Shown: positions 16,321-25,187 of the stretch, one piece after another
How positions within the stretch are numbered: position 1 is the first letter of the stretch
Layout: each line of letters opens with the position of its first letter
Assembly (NCBI GenBank): GCA_963823895.1
Contig: CAWGNG010000023.1
Location: forward strand, 124,001 to 188,000
DNA: 64,000 nucleotides
Direction: 5' to 3'
Source of the DNA: G963675935 sp963823895
GTDB taxonomy: Bacteria; Planctomycetota; Planctomycetia; Pirellulales; Thermoguttaceae
Made by a program: the position numbers and the translations under genes
The notes under the pieces: model-generated
The model's database searches: none
Told to the model about the DNA's origin: nothing
Seen by the model: only the letters and a program-made list of their open reading frames with translations

Positions 16321-17493
16321 ATGACTTCCCGCGAACGTTTCCTGGCGGTTCTCCACGGCAAAATGCCCGACCGCGTGCCGGTCACGCTCTTCATCCAGGA
16401 TCAGGGCCATTTTCTCAACCAGATCTGCCCAAACGTCGATCCGCAGGACTTCGAGACGCTGCAACTGAAGGTCATCGAAATCCAACGGCAATTTGGCGTC
16501 GATGTTTTCGTGCGGATGCTCTTCGGATTGAACGATCCGCTCTCGATCCACATGGGCGGGCTGAACGTGTCGCAGCAGAGCGATTGCTGGGAGGTGCATA
16601 CGACCGAATCGCGCCGCGGCACGACCACCGCGTGGCAATCGACGATCCGCACGCCGAGCGGCGTCCTTACGCAGGAATTCGCGCGGAGCGAGATTCGGCC
16701 GGGCACGTTCGTCTACGCCTGCACGCAGAAACCGATCAAGACGCCGGCCGATCTCGACATCGCCGTCAAGCACGAGCCGCCGATGCCCGAATGGTTCAAG
16801 CAGAATGCGAAGGATCGCGTCGGGCGGATCAAGGCGGCCTTGGGCGACAACGGCATCGTCGGCTGCTGGTCGCCGCACGGCCCGTTCAACAATTCCTCGC
16901 TCCTGGTCGATCACGAGCAACTCTACACGCTCTTCCTGACCGATTACGAGTTCTACGAAAAGCTGATGACGTTCGCCATGACGCGGATTCTCGACTACGC
17001 CCGGGCGATGGAGCAGGCCGGCGTCGACGTGCAGTGCGTCGGCGGCAATGTTCCCGGCGGTTTCCTCGGCAAGAAAACTTACGACCGCTACATCCTGCCC
17101 TTCGAGCGAAAATACATCGAGTTTTTGCAGCAAAACGGCACGCCGGCCATGTACCACAATTGCGGCCAGGTGATGAACCTCGTCGAATCGTATTTCGATC
17201 TCGGCGTGCGGGCGGTCGAGCCCTTCTCCCCTCCGCCGCTCGGCGACGCCGACCTCGCCCGCGTCAAAGCGATCGTCGGCGGCCGCTACGTCATTCTCAG
17301 CGGCATCGACCAGGTGAACGTCCTCCGCGGCGGCACGATCGATCAAGTCAAACGGGCGACGGAGCAAGCCATCTCGGCCGGCAAACCCGGCGGCGGCTTC
17401 GTCCTCCAGCCCGTCGATTTCCTCGAATACGGCACGCCGATCGAGAACGTCGAGGCGTACGTATCGACGGCCCTCCAACACGCCGCATATTGA
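16321..17493 (+). CDS. Uroporphyrinogen decarboxylase family protein (MtaA/URO-D-like)
   Basis: The 390-residue protein starts at MTSRERFLAVLHGKMPDRVPV, the typical opening of URO-D superfamily methyltransferase/decarboxylase paralogues. It carries HNCGQV (about residue 283), the His-Cys pair that binds zinc in the corrinoid methyltransferase branch, so a methyl-transfer role is more likely than haem synthesis. The usual N-terminal substrate Arg pair of true HemE is not evident. Start choice: ATG at 16321 with CGGAG upstream. It stands alone. Planctomycetes often have several such paralogues linked to sugar or O-methyl metabolism; the substrate here is unknown. Confidence 0.8.
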   Translation: MTSRERFLAVLHGKMPDRVPVTLFIQDQGHFLNQICPNVDPQDFETLQLKVIEIQRQFGVDVFVRMLFGLNDPLSIHMGGLNVSQQSDCWEVHTTESRRGTTTAWQSTIRTPSGVLTQEFARSEIRPGTFVYACTQKPIKTPADLDIAVKHEPPMPEWFKQNAKDRVGRIKAALGDNGIVGCWSPHGPFNNSSLLVDHEQLYTLFLTDYEFYEKLMTFAMTRILDYARAMEQAGVDVQCVGGNVPGGFLGKKTYDRYILPFERKYIEFLQQNGTPAMYHNCGQVMNLVESYFDLGVRAVEPFSPPPLGDADLARVKAIVGGRYVILSGIDQVNVLRGGTIDQVKRATEQAISAGKPGGGFVLQPVDFLEYGTPIENVEAYVSTALQHAAY

Positions 17494-17544
17494 GTCGTGT
17501 GCCGCCGCTCAGCCGCGCGGGTCGCACGGCCGTAGGCCGTGGGT

Positions 17545-18216
17545 TTATTTTTTACTAAGCTCGTCGTCGCGTCGGGGAGCGTATCTCATTCTCGTGAGCA
17601 CGCAGAGTTTCGCGCACTCTTCCAGTTGCCGGTGAAACCATATTTCATTGTTGAGATCCTCGAATTTCACCATCGTCACAGCCTTCGTTTTCTCGTAGAT
17701 TTGCCGGACCTTGCCCGTTGATATGTTCTGGGCATCAATACAGGAGCACTCAACCGTCAGGTTCAGAGTGGCGCCCTGCTCGACAACCGACGCTTGGGCT
17801 TTCATGACGAAGCACGAGGGTCCCCCGTCGTCAACCGTGGGCGTCATGGCGATGGCATAGACTTCGTCGGCATCTCCGCCAGATTGAACCTGCCAATTCG
17901 GCAACACCTTCTCCTCATCATTTGCGAAATCCTTGCACAGGTCGTTGAGTTGCGGGAGGATCATGATTTCGCGGACCATGATCGCCTTCTGGCGGGCCTT
18001 TTCGAGTCGCTTTCTTTCCGCCAGTTCGCGCTCCCGCTGCGCTTTCCATTCGGTCTGCACCACGGCGATGGCGTCGTCGATCGCCTTTCTGAACCCGTTA
18101 TCGGGTTTTGACTTGGCTTGCGCCAGCATCTCGATGGCACTTTTGAAGCCCGCTTCTTCGCGTCTTTCTCCGCCTCTTGCCAAGACGGCTGCAGCAAACC
18201 CGGTTTCGTCGCTCAT
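17545..18216 (-). CDS. Hypothetical protein with coiled-coil segment, 223 residues
   Basis: I do not recognise this protein. The N-terminal third is a charged helix/coiled coil (TEWKAQRERELAERKRLEKARQ), and the C-terminal part is a mixed alpha/beta region with four Cys (including VECSCIDA). No membrane segment or signal peptide is present. I chose the ATG at 18216 (MSDETGF) because a GGAG site lies nine bases upstream; the longer frame enters the adjacent fragment. Base composition is lower in GC than in the URO-D-like gene. It lies at the left edge of a region of gene fragments. Confidence 0.55.
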   Translation of the reverse strand: MSDETGFAAAVLARGGERREEAGFKSAIEMLAQAKSKPDNGFRKAIDDAIAVVQTEWKAQRERELAERKRLEKARQKAIMVREIMILPQLNDLCKDFANDEEKVLPNWQVQSGGDADEVYAIAMTPTVDDGGPSCFVMKAQASVVEQGATLNLTVECSCIDAQNISTGKVRQIYEKTKAVTMVKFEDLNNEIWFHRQLEECAKLCVLTRMRYAPRRDDELSKK

Positions 18217-18359
18217 GGCTGATATCTCCACATTCTGGGATCCGTACGAACTGTTTGTAGCCCCATAAGCGTTCTTCCAAAACATAGCACCCCGCAAAGG
18301 ACGCGGCCTGCTAGACACCTTCACTACGTACCCGAAACAGGTGGACCACACCTGCAAGC

Positions 18360-18752
18360 CATTGCTACGAAAGACTTTATGGCCGGCTCCGCAACTGCGG
18401 TCTTCCACAGATTTTCGCGCTGACGGACAACGCGGCGCTGAAGGATGAGCTTAGCGAGCAGAACATGCCCGAGCCGCTGATCGTGGTGGCCACCAGCAAC
18501 GACGCCAGCGGGTTGGACGAAGCGCTCTTGCAGCGGTTCGAGGTCTTCCCCTTCTCGGCCGGCCCGACGTTTGCGAAAGCCTGCCAGGAGCGGCTGGCCT
18601 GGATTTGGCAGCAGGAAGCCGGCCCCAATGTTCCCATGCCGCTGGGGATGGAGCAAATGGGCTGGCGCAACGGCAATTACTCGATGCGGCGGGCGATGAC
18701 GGCCTTGGGTGGGGCGCTGGAGTTGCGGTGTGGGGAGGAAGTGGCCGCATGA
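18360..18752 (+). pseudogene. AAA+ ATPase, C-terminal fragment
   Basis: The readable part begins near YERLYGRLRNCGLPQIFALTD and continues through VVATSNDASGLDEALLQRFEV, the sensor-1 and arginine-finger region of an AAA+ ATPase. Walker A and B are missing, so this is the tail of a gene whose front is gone. The frame stops at 18752, overlapping the start of the next small gene (ATGA), which shows that the original operon junction was kept. The source could have been a plasmid or phage-type cassette. Confidence 0.6.
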
Positions 18753-18931
18753 ACGCGAATGGCAATTCCGACGAGTTCGCCCTCGCCAATCCGCCGCCGC
18801 CCTCCGAGCCGTGGCGCGGAGAACCGACCGAGCAACGCCGGCAGAAGGTGCTGCTGACCGGCATGGACTGCCCGCCGGGGCAACTGGACCTATTCGAGAC
18901 GGATGGCGAGGCCGCAGGACCGTCTGAATAG
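18749..18931 (+). CDS. Small hypothetical protein, 60 residues
   Basis: The ATG at 18749 overlaps the stop of the AAA+ fragment (ATGA). The peptide is proline-rich at the N-terminus and ends in acidic residues, with the segment QKVLLTGMDCPPGQLDLF in between. I do not recognise a family. Because the fragment upstream is truncated, this may be a leftover second gene of a damaged operon with no remaining promoter. Confidence 0.45.
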   Translation: MNANGNSDEFALANPPPPSEPWRGEPTEQRRQKVLLTGMDCPPGQLDLFETDGEAAGPSE

Positions 18932-19140
18932 ATATCCACGTTTCGGGTCGGCCGTGTTGATCTACGCCAGCTTTGCACGGGAGGGCCAGGCAACGGGCCG
19001 TTCTCTCCCCCCGCACGCTCTGGTACAATAGCGACCGTCACCATGAGGTCCATTTCTCCTCCACTTAGTGGAGAAAAACGAGACGAGATTTTGCGGGGGC
19101 CACAATCGCCCTATGACCAAGACGAAAGGAGACTACTGCC

Positions 19141-19431
19141 ATGAACGATGTGTTCGAAAAAAGGGTTCGAGCCGCAGCCGTTGCCGGATGGTGGGTGGTG
19201 CTGGTCGCTTTCGCATTCGTTGTTCTGCAATGGCTCATCTACCGGGCCATTGCAGACACTCAGCTAGCGTGGGCCTTCTCACCAAACCTGAATTGGGCTT
19301 TTGTCCAGATGGTTTGGTTCTGCGCAATAGTGGTCTTGAAGGTCGTTATTTGGCTGATGGTGCTGACCGCCCTCTGGCTGACTTTGTGGGCGAGGCAGTT
19401 GCGGAAACGGAGGGTGTCCCATTTCCCGTAA
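19141..19431 (+). CDS. Small membrane protein, 96 residues
   Basis: Two strongly hydrophobic segments (about 17-37 and 58-82) with a short charged tail (RQLRKRR) suggest a two-helix inner-membrane protein. The start has a good site (AAAGGAG) upstream. No family is recognised and no neighbours share its strand in a tight operon. Confidence 0.6.
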   Translation: MNDVFEKRVRAAAVAGWWVVLVAFAFVVLQWLIYRAIADTQLAWAFSPNLNWAFVQMVWFCAIVVLKVVIWLMVLTALWLTLWARQLRKRRVSHFP

Positions 19432-19820
19432 TCCTGTCCTGGTGCGGAGCTTAAAGTAGTAGAGGAATGACTGTGGCCACGTAACAGGCGCAGACAAGCA
19501 GCACACCCGCCTCGCCCTCACCCTCCCCAACCGCCTTTTCCCCTCCCTTCGCCCTCTTCACCCTTACGCGGGCAGACGATTCCTTCCCGCGGCCGCTTCG
19601 CCTTGCCGCGGGCGCTCGGGCACTGGGTAGCGACGAACGGCCATGTGAACGCCCCCAGTTCCGTTCGCTAGTCCGTCCAAGAAGTGTGACAAGCGGGTTT
19701 CGTGCCGTGTGCGGGCTGGGCGTAGGGGTACGCCGACCGCCTGCCACCGAACTCCTACTCGGTGGCAGGCTGCCCGCACACGGTTTTCGCCGCGCTACGC
19801 AAGATAAGGCGCGTGTTGCA
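19432..19820. other. Intergenic stretch with a nested palindrome
   Basis: No gene is supported here. Pyrimidine-rich sequence lies at about 19500-19570. At 19705-19783 a nested structure is present: outer 12-bp arms (CCGTGTGCGGGC with complement at 19772-19783), and an inner 11-bp pair with a core of CTGCCACCGA (19740-19750 with 19759-19769). Confidence 0.55.
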
Positions 19821-20351
19821 CTAGCTGTTGGCCGTTCCAGCGCCCTCCTTCTCTACTCGCTGGCAGATCAAGTCCCAGTTGTCTCTAAACTTCTCAATGG
19901 AGTTGGGTCTCAGGACTGTATGGTACGAGTCGTGTCGCTTGGGCCGAACACCGTTATGGTGATCGAGATACCAGCGATATTCACTTACCAAGACTTGCTG
20001 TAAATCGCACCAAGTGAGGATGAAGAATTGATCCTCCCCGTACTTAGAGCCTGCAAATACGAAGACGCAGATCAACTCCGGATACGGCACCTTCGTTTCA
20101 CTCCCCAGCAACTGGCGCTCGCCTTCCTGTCTAACCTCGACGAATCGCTGAATGTCAAATTGCCATCCCCCTCCGTTACTTGCCTTGACCTGGATGGCGA
20201 AGGCATGGCCATCGCGGTCAGTCGCGAGAATATCGTAGTGCGGCACGTTGCCCGTAAACGTCGTTGCAAGCAATCCCCGTCGCGCCAACTCTGCGACTAC
20301 CAAATACTCGCCAAGCTGTTTTGTAATCTGATTTTCCCTCCCCGTTCTCAT
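19821..20351 (-). CDS. Restriction-endonuclease-like (PD-(D/E)XK-type) protein
   Basis: The 176-residue protein contains NVPHYDILATDRDGHAFAIQVKAS, with an Asp followed by QVK, the pattern of a PD-(D/E)XK nuclease core as seen in DUF4365-like and Mrr/endonuclease-like proteins. The N-terminus (KQLGEYLVVAELARRG) is the usual preceding helix. It could cut or bind DNA, but similar proteins also occur without known activity. I chose the ATG at 20351 (MRTGRENQ) with GGAGGTG upstream; the frame upstream is not coding-like. It sits next to a truncated recombinase, so it probably came as part of a mobile cassette. Confidence 0.55.
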   Translation of the reverse strand: MRTGRENQITKQLGEYLVVAELARRGLLATTFTGNVPHYDILATDRDGHAFAIQVKASNGGGWQFDIQRFVEVRQEGERQLLGSETKVPYPELICVFVFAGSKYGEDQFFILTWCDLQQVLVSEYRWYLDHHNGVRPKRHDSYHTVLRPNSIEKFRDNWDLICQRVEKEGAGTANS

Positions 20352-20568
20352 GCTCACCTCCGTTGTTGACAAGGTTGTGGCTGAGGCACACCGGCTACCT
20401 AACCTGGTCGCAAACGCGACGAGAGGCGTTGAGCGACAACGTAGCGAAGCCATGCTCCTTTGCCCAGTGATTCCCACTAAGCCGATTCGAACGGCACAGC
20501 GACCATTGTGGATTCTCCGTGTTGGAATATCAACCCCATTCCGTACCGCTGTACAGGAGCCAAAACGC

Positions 20569-20886
20569 ATGACGGTCTACGGCATTACCCGCGCCAGCAC
20601 GCGGAAGCAGCAGGCATCGCCCGAAGTCCAGGCGGAGATGATCCGCAAGCACTGCGCCGCCGTGCAACTGCCCGAGCCGACGATCCTCGACGAGCCACTG
20701 GGCACTTCTGGCCGGACCACAGACTTTCGGCACCGGCCCCAAGGCCGCTGGCTCCTCCTTCACGCCCAACCCGGCGACGTGCTTGTCGTGACGAAGTTGG
20801 ACAGGCTGGGCCGAACCCCCAGAGACATCCTCGGCACCTTGGAGCAGTTTGCCAAGCGGGGCGTGCGCGTGATCGTGATTCAATAA
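20569..20886 (+). pseudogene. Serine recombinase/resolvase N-terminal fragment
   Basis: The 105-residue frame starts with MTVYGITRASTRKQQ, in which the Ser is the nucleophile position of the resolvase family, and continues with KLDRLGRTPRDIL, the second conserved block. It stops after RVIVIQ, where the normal domain continues for a few strands and then a DNA-binding tail. The protein is therefore cut short, and it is likely non-functional. It marks a site of past site-specific recombination in the accessory region. Confidence 0.65.
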
Positions 20887-21008
20887 ACATAGGCTGGCAC
20901 GGTTGCCAAGTCGTCTTCGAGTGGGATGGACCGCTACGATGGCATTGATGTATCTTATAGCGTTTTCAAGCTGTCCCCGTTGGCAAGATTGGGAAGATGA
21001 GGAGTGGA

Positions 21009-23723
21009 ATGAGCTTCGATCTGGTCTTCACTCCCTCCGGTCATCTCGTGGCCGTTGAGCCGACGGCGGCGGAGTCTGATGCGGGCAGCGATTTTTCGTG
21101 GCAGAGCGCGGATGGCCGGCTGAAAAGAGTGGCCCGCGCCTTCGCCAGCGGACAGGGCGAAGGGCTCTTTGTTCTGGCGACCGAGCGTTTTGACGGATTG
21201 CTGCCGCCGTCGTTTGGGTACTGGCGGGATTTCGCCGCCCTGTATCTGACCGCGCTATGCCATACTCCCACCGCCGCTGAAGCGAAGTTGGAACCGCTGA
21301 CGCCGCCTGGGGAGGCCGAACTGACGGCGATTGTCCTGAATGCGCCGCCGATGCAAGGGGCCGAATATCTCAGCGAAATCGCACTGGCCGGCGTGTGGAA
21401 ATCGCTCGACGATTGGGTCCGGAGTGAGGTAGCCGCCTGCGTCGAAGGGTTGGTGGGCTTTCTGAAGCAGAGGGCGCCGCTGTGGCACCAGGTGGGGCGA
21501 GTCTGTTTCCATCTCGCCGAAAACCGCAGAGACGAGGACTACCCCTTCGCATTCCTGGCGACTTACGCACCGGGCATGGCCGGAAGTGCCCGCGTTCAGT
21601 ATCAGCCGTTGAGCCGAGCCTTGCAGGAGTTCGCCGGGGCGAAGAACAAACAAGCGTTGGTGCGGCTGCTCGGGCCGGTGCAGTTGGCCTCAGAGCAGAG
21701 CACGCTCGTGAAGGAATTGGTCGATTCGGGCGACATCTACCAGCCGTTGGCCTGGACACCGCGCGAGGCTTATCGTTTTCTCAAGGACGTGCCGCTGTTC
21801 GAGGAAAGCGGTGTGCTCGTGCGTCTGCCCGACTGGTGGAAGAAACGCCCCAAGCCGCGAGTCGGAGTGACGATCGGAGACGTGAAGCAGAAGAAGTTCG
21901 ATGCCAAGGCCATGCTCGATTTTCGCGTGCAACTGGCCCTAGGCGACGAAGAGCTTACCGAGGACGAGTGGCGCGAGTTGATGGCGGCTGACGACGGACT
22001 CGTCCTGCTGCGCGGGCAATGGGTTGAAATCGACCGCCAGAAGTTGCAGGAGGCGATCGACCATTGGAAGCAGGTCCAAAAGCAGGCCGAGGGCGGGCTG
22101 TCTTTCATCGATGGGATGCGGCTGCTGGCGGGCGTACCGGCCGATCTCGCCGAGCCATCCGACAACGAGCAGCAGCGCGAATGGTCCTTCGTCCATGCCG
22201 GCCAATGGCTCGGCGATATGCTCGCCAAAATGCGCAGTCCGGAGGGTCTTGCGTCGGCAGTGTCGCCCGCGGAATTCAAGGCAACGCTGCGAAAGTATCA
22301 AGAGTCGGGTGTCGGCTGGCTCCGCTTCTTGTCGGGACTCGGGCTCGGTGCGTGCTTGGCCGACAACATGGGGCTCGGCAAGACCGTTCAAGTCTTGGCC
22401 CTGTTGTCGATCTTGAAGGAGGGGAAGGCCACAAAGCCATCGCTTCTGGTTCTTCCAGCGTCGCTGTTGGCCAACTGGAAGGCGGAGATGGCCCGATTCA
22501 CGCCGACGCTTCGAGCGTTGTTCGTCCATCCGGCCGAGACGCCCAAAGAGGAACTCGATCGCGTAGCAGCCGATCCAGACCGGGCACTTCGGGATGCCGA
22601 CGTCGTGGCAACGTCCTACGGCATGTTGCTGCGTCAACCGTGGCTGCTGGGGATCCATTGGCAGTTGGCGATCATCGACGAGGCCCAAGCCATCAAGAAT
22701 CCATCCGCGAGGCAGACGAAAACCGTCAAGCGGCTCCAGGCCGATGCGCGAATTGCGTTGACAGGTACGCCGGTGGAGAACCGCTTGTCGGACCTGTGGT
22801 CGCTATTCGATTTCTTATGCCCCGGGCTGCTGGGGGCTCAGGCCAAGTTCAAGGATTTTGTCAAGCAATTGGGTGAGCGTCGAGAGAACCGCTACGGACC
22901 GCTACGCAGCTTGGTGCAGCCGTACATCCTGCGGCGACTCAAGACCGACCGCAGGATTATCGACGATTTGCCCGAGAAGGTCGAAGTTCAGGCGTTCTGC
23001 GGGCTGAGCAAGCGTCAGGCGGCGATGTACGCCAAAACGGTCAAGGAACTGGCCGATGCCTTGGAGAGCGCCGACGGGATAAAGCGACGAGGGCTGGTCC
23101 TCGCCTATCTGATGCGGCTGAAGCAACTCTGCAACCATCCGAGCCAACTGTTGGGCGACGGCCGCTTCACGCCCGCGGAGAGCGGCAAATTCGAGCGACT
23201 GGCGGAGATTTGCGAGGAAATCGCCTCACGCCAGGAACGGGCGCTCATCTTCACACAGTTTCGTGAGATCACCGACCCGCTGGCCGGTTTCCTGGCGAAG
23301 GTGTTCGGCCGACCCGGCTTGGTGCTGCACGGCGGCACGGCGGTGGGGCGCCGCAAGCCGCTGGTCGACCAGTTCCAGCGCGACGGCGGGCCGCCCTTCT
23401 TTGTGTTGTCGCTGAAGGCCGGCGGCACGGGCTTGAACCTGACCGCCGCCTCGCACGTCATCCATTTCGACCGTTGGTGGAACCCGGCCGTCGAGAACCA
23501 GGCGACCGACCGGGCATTCCGCATCGGTCAGCAACGCAACGTCATGGTTCACAAGTTCGTTTGCCGCGGTACAATCGAGGAACGCATCGACGCCCTGATC
23601 GAAGAAAAACGCCAGTTGGCCGCCGACTTGATCGAGGGCGGCGCCGAAAAACTGCTCACGGAAATGACCGATTCGGAATTGATCCGCTTTGTGTCGCTCG
23701 ACGTTGCCAGGGCTTGCGCATGA
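21009..23723 (+). CDS. SNF2-family DNA/RNA helicase
   Basis: The 904-residue protein has an N-terminal region of about 440 residues common to bacterial SNF2 proteins, then the ATPase core: DNMGLGKT (Walker A, about 452-459), IIDEAQAIKN (Walker B, near 557), TGTPVENRLSDLWSLFDF, and helicase-C motifs LSLKAGGTGLNL and ATDRAFRIGQ. It would translocate on double-stranded DNA. Start choice: ATG at 21009 (MSFDLVF) because AGGAGTGG is placed just before it; an earlier ATG at 20997 is possible. It is followed 55 bases downstream by a SWIM-domain gene, a pairing common in bacteria. The biological target is unknown. Confidence 0.92.
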   Translation: MSFDLVFTPSGHLVAVEPTAAESDAGSDFSWQSADGRLKRVARAFASGQGEGLFVLATERFDGLLPPSFGYWRDFAALYLTALCHTPTAAEAKLEPLTPPGEAELTAIVLNAPPMQGAEYLSEIALAGVWKSLDDWVRSEVAACVEGLVGFLKQRAPLWHQVGRVCFHLAENRRDEDYPFAFLATYAPGMAGSARVQYQPLSRALQEFAGAKNKQALVRLLGPVQLASEQSTLVKELVDSGDIYQPLAWTPREAYRFLKDVPLFEESGVLVRLPDWWKKRPKPRVGVTIGDVKQKKFDAKAMLDFRVQLALGDEELTEDEWRELMAADDGLVLLRGQWVEIDRQKLQEAIDHWKQVQKQAEGGLSFIDGMRLLAGVPADLAEPSDNEQQREWSFVHAGQWLGDMLAKMRSPEGLASAVSPAEFKATLRKYQESGVGWLRFLSGLGLGACLADNMGLGKTVQVLALLSILKEGKATKPSLLVLPASLLANWKAEMARFTPTLRALFVHPAETPKEELDRVAADPDRALRDADVVATSYGMLLRQPWLLGIHWQLAIIDEAQAIKNPSARQTKTVKRLQADARIALTGTPVENRLSDLWSLFDFLCPGLLGAQAKFKDFVKQLGERRENRYGPLRSLVQPYILRRLKTDRRIIDDLPEKVEVQAFCGLSKRQAAMYAKTVKELADALESADGIKRRGLVLAYLMRLKQLCNHPSQLLGDGRFTPAESGKFERLAEICEEIASRQERALIFTQFREITDPLAGFLAKVFGRPGLVLHGGTAVGRRKPLVDQFQRDGGPPFFVLSLKAGGTGLNLTAASHVIHFDRWWNPAVENQATDRAFRIGQQRNVMVHKFVCRGTIEERIDALIEEKRQLAADLIEGGAEKLLTEMTDSELIRFVSLDVARACA

Positions 23724-23778
23724 GATTCACGGAAAAACGGCCGATTCACTCTTGCCCACATTTCACAGGAGGATAGTC

Positions 23779-24711
23779 ATGGGATACGGGTACGGTTACG
23801 GATATGGCGGTTGGGCGCCTTACGTTCCGGTGGCCGAACGGCGTCGCCGGGCAATGAAAAAGATGGAGGCGCTTCACAAGAAAGGCGTCGATGTCCAACC
23901 GGTCGAGATCGAAGGTCGGCAGATCGCCAAGACGTTTTGGGGGAAGGCCTGGTGCGACCACTTGGAGTCGTTCAGCGATTTCGAGAACCGCCTGCCGCGC
24001 GGCCGAACCTATGTCCGCAACGGATCGGTCTGTCATCTGGCCGTTGCCAAAGGCGCGATCGAGGCGAAGGTCTCCGGCTCCGAACTCTACACTGTCAAAG
24101 TGAGCATTAAGACTCTACCCGGCAAGAAATGGAAATCGCTCAAACAGCGGTGCAGCGGACAGGTGGGCTCGCTGTTGGAATTGCTGCAGGGCAAACTCTC
24201 GGAGCACGTGATGGAAGTTGTGACTGACCGCAAAAAGGGACTGTTTCCGCTGCCCGGCGAGATGTCGTTCCATTGCAGTTGCCCCGACTGGGCCTCGATG
24301 TGCAAGCATGTCGCCGCCGTGCTCTATGGCGTTGGAACGCGGCTGGACGCGAAGCCGGAACTGCTCTTCGCGCTGCGCGGAGTGAACCATGAGGAGCTGA
24401 TCCAGGCCGACGCTGAGAAGGCCGTGGCCACGGCAACATCGCGAGGCAAGTCCAAGCGGCTTGCGGCAGCCGAGATTGGGGAAGTATTCGGCATCGACCT
24501 TGACCCCGTCGCGGCCGACAGCCCCGCCGAAAACTCCGCCGTAAACAGATCAACCGGCCGACGCGTTCCAGCGGGACGGGCGACGAAGGCGAAGGCCGAA
24601 AATGCCTCGCAGAAGCAGTTTACCAAGGTGGCAAAGAAGACGGGGCGAGCAGCGTCAAAGAAGACGGCCAAGAGGACCATCAGGAAGAAGGTGAAGACGT
24701 TTGCCGCATAG
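23779..24711 (+). CDS. SWIM zinc finger domain protein
   Basis: The 310-residue protein carries the SWIM motif FHCSCPDWASMCKHVAAV (about 163-180), with C-x-C then C-x-H zinc ligands, after a low-complexity N-terminus (GYGYGYGYGG). The C-terminal 70 residues are rich in Lys, Arg and Ala (KKTGRAASKKTAKR), like a nucleic-acid-binding tail. A strong AGGAGG site precedes the ATG. SWIM proteins next to SNF2 helicases are thought to act with them on nucleic acid; that link is from genome context only. Confidence 0.88.
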   Translation: MGYGYGYGYGGWAPYVPVAERRRRAMKKMEALHKKGVDVQPVEIEGRQIAKTFWGKAWCDHLESFSDFENRLPRGRTYVRNGSVCHLAVAKGAIEAKVSGSELYTVKVSIKTLPGKKWKSLKQRCSGQVGSLLELLQGKLSEHVMEVVTDRKKGLFPLPGEMSFHCSCPDWASMCKHVAAVLYGVGTRLDAKPELLFALRGVNHEELIQADAEKAVATATSRGKSKRLAAAEIGEVFGIDLDPVAADSPAENSAVNRSTGRRVPAGRATKAKAENASQKQFTKVAKKTGRAASKKTAKRTIRKKVKTFAA

Positions 24712-25187
24712 GTGTGGCGACGTCTTGTCCGATTTCTGTAAAGCCGAAGACTTGGGTGTCTTCTGTTGCGAGTTTCTGCTGTCGGAAGTCGGCTCGGCCA
24801 CGATCCCGCTGGCCATTCAAACTGTTGTCACCCGACAGTCGAACAGTGTTCTGACACCAGCAACCCACACAACAATCGAGTGCCGAGCGACTCGAACTGC
24901 CCAAGTCGAACTGCCACATCGACCGAAATCACGGCGATCCGCAAGAATCAAACCCCACGCGTCAAAGCCTTTCGTGCTCGGCGCAGCATTTTGACGACAC
25001 AGGCGAAACGCTGGTTACGCCATTCCCGTTGCAGGCAGGCGTTTCACTGCCGTCTTTTTCCCAACGAAGACGGGGCACCCCGAAGGACGCCCCGATGTTG
25101 CTCTCATGCGTGGTAGCGGAATAGCCTGACCGCTTCCGCCGCTATGTTCATCAGCGGCTGATTGCCATCCGCATCCGCATCCACCGC
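24712..25187. other. Intergenic stretch before the PEP-CTERM cluster
   Basis: No gene is supported in the first 300 bases. The last part (about 25030-25187) is the 3' flank of the first PEP-CTERM gene. It resembles the flank of the second one (about 28010-28159), including a stem-loop described separately. Confidence 0.5.
25062..25094 (-). terminator. Stem-loop downstream of PEP-CTERM gene 1
   Basis: On the minus strand a CGGGGC...GCCCCG hairpin follows the gene by about 95 bases. The tail (TCTTCGTT) is less T-rich than in the matching structure at 28041-28072, so termination is plausible but weaker. Confidence 0.4.
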
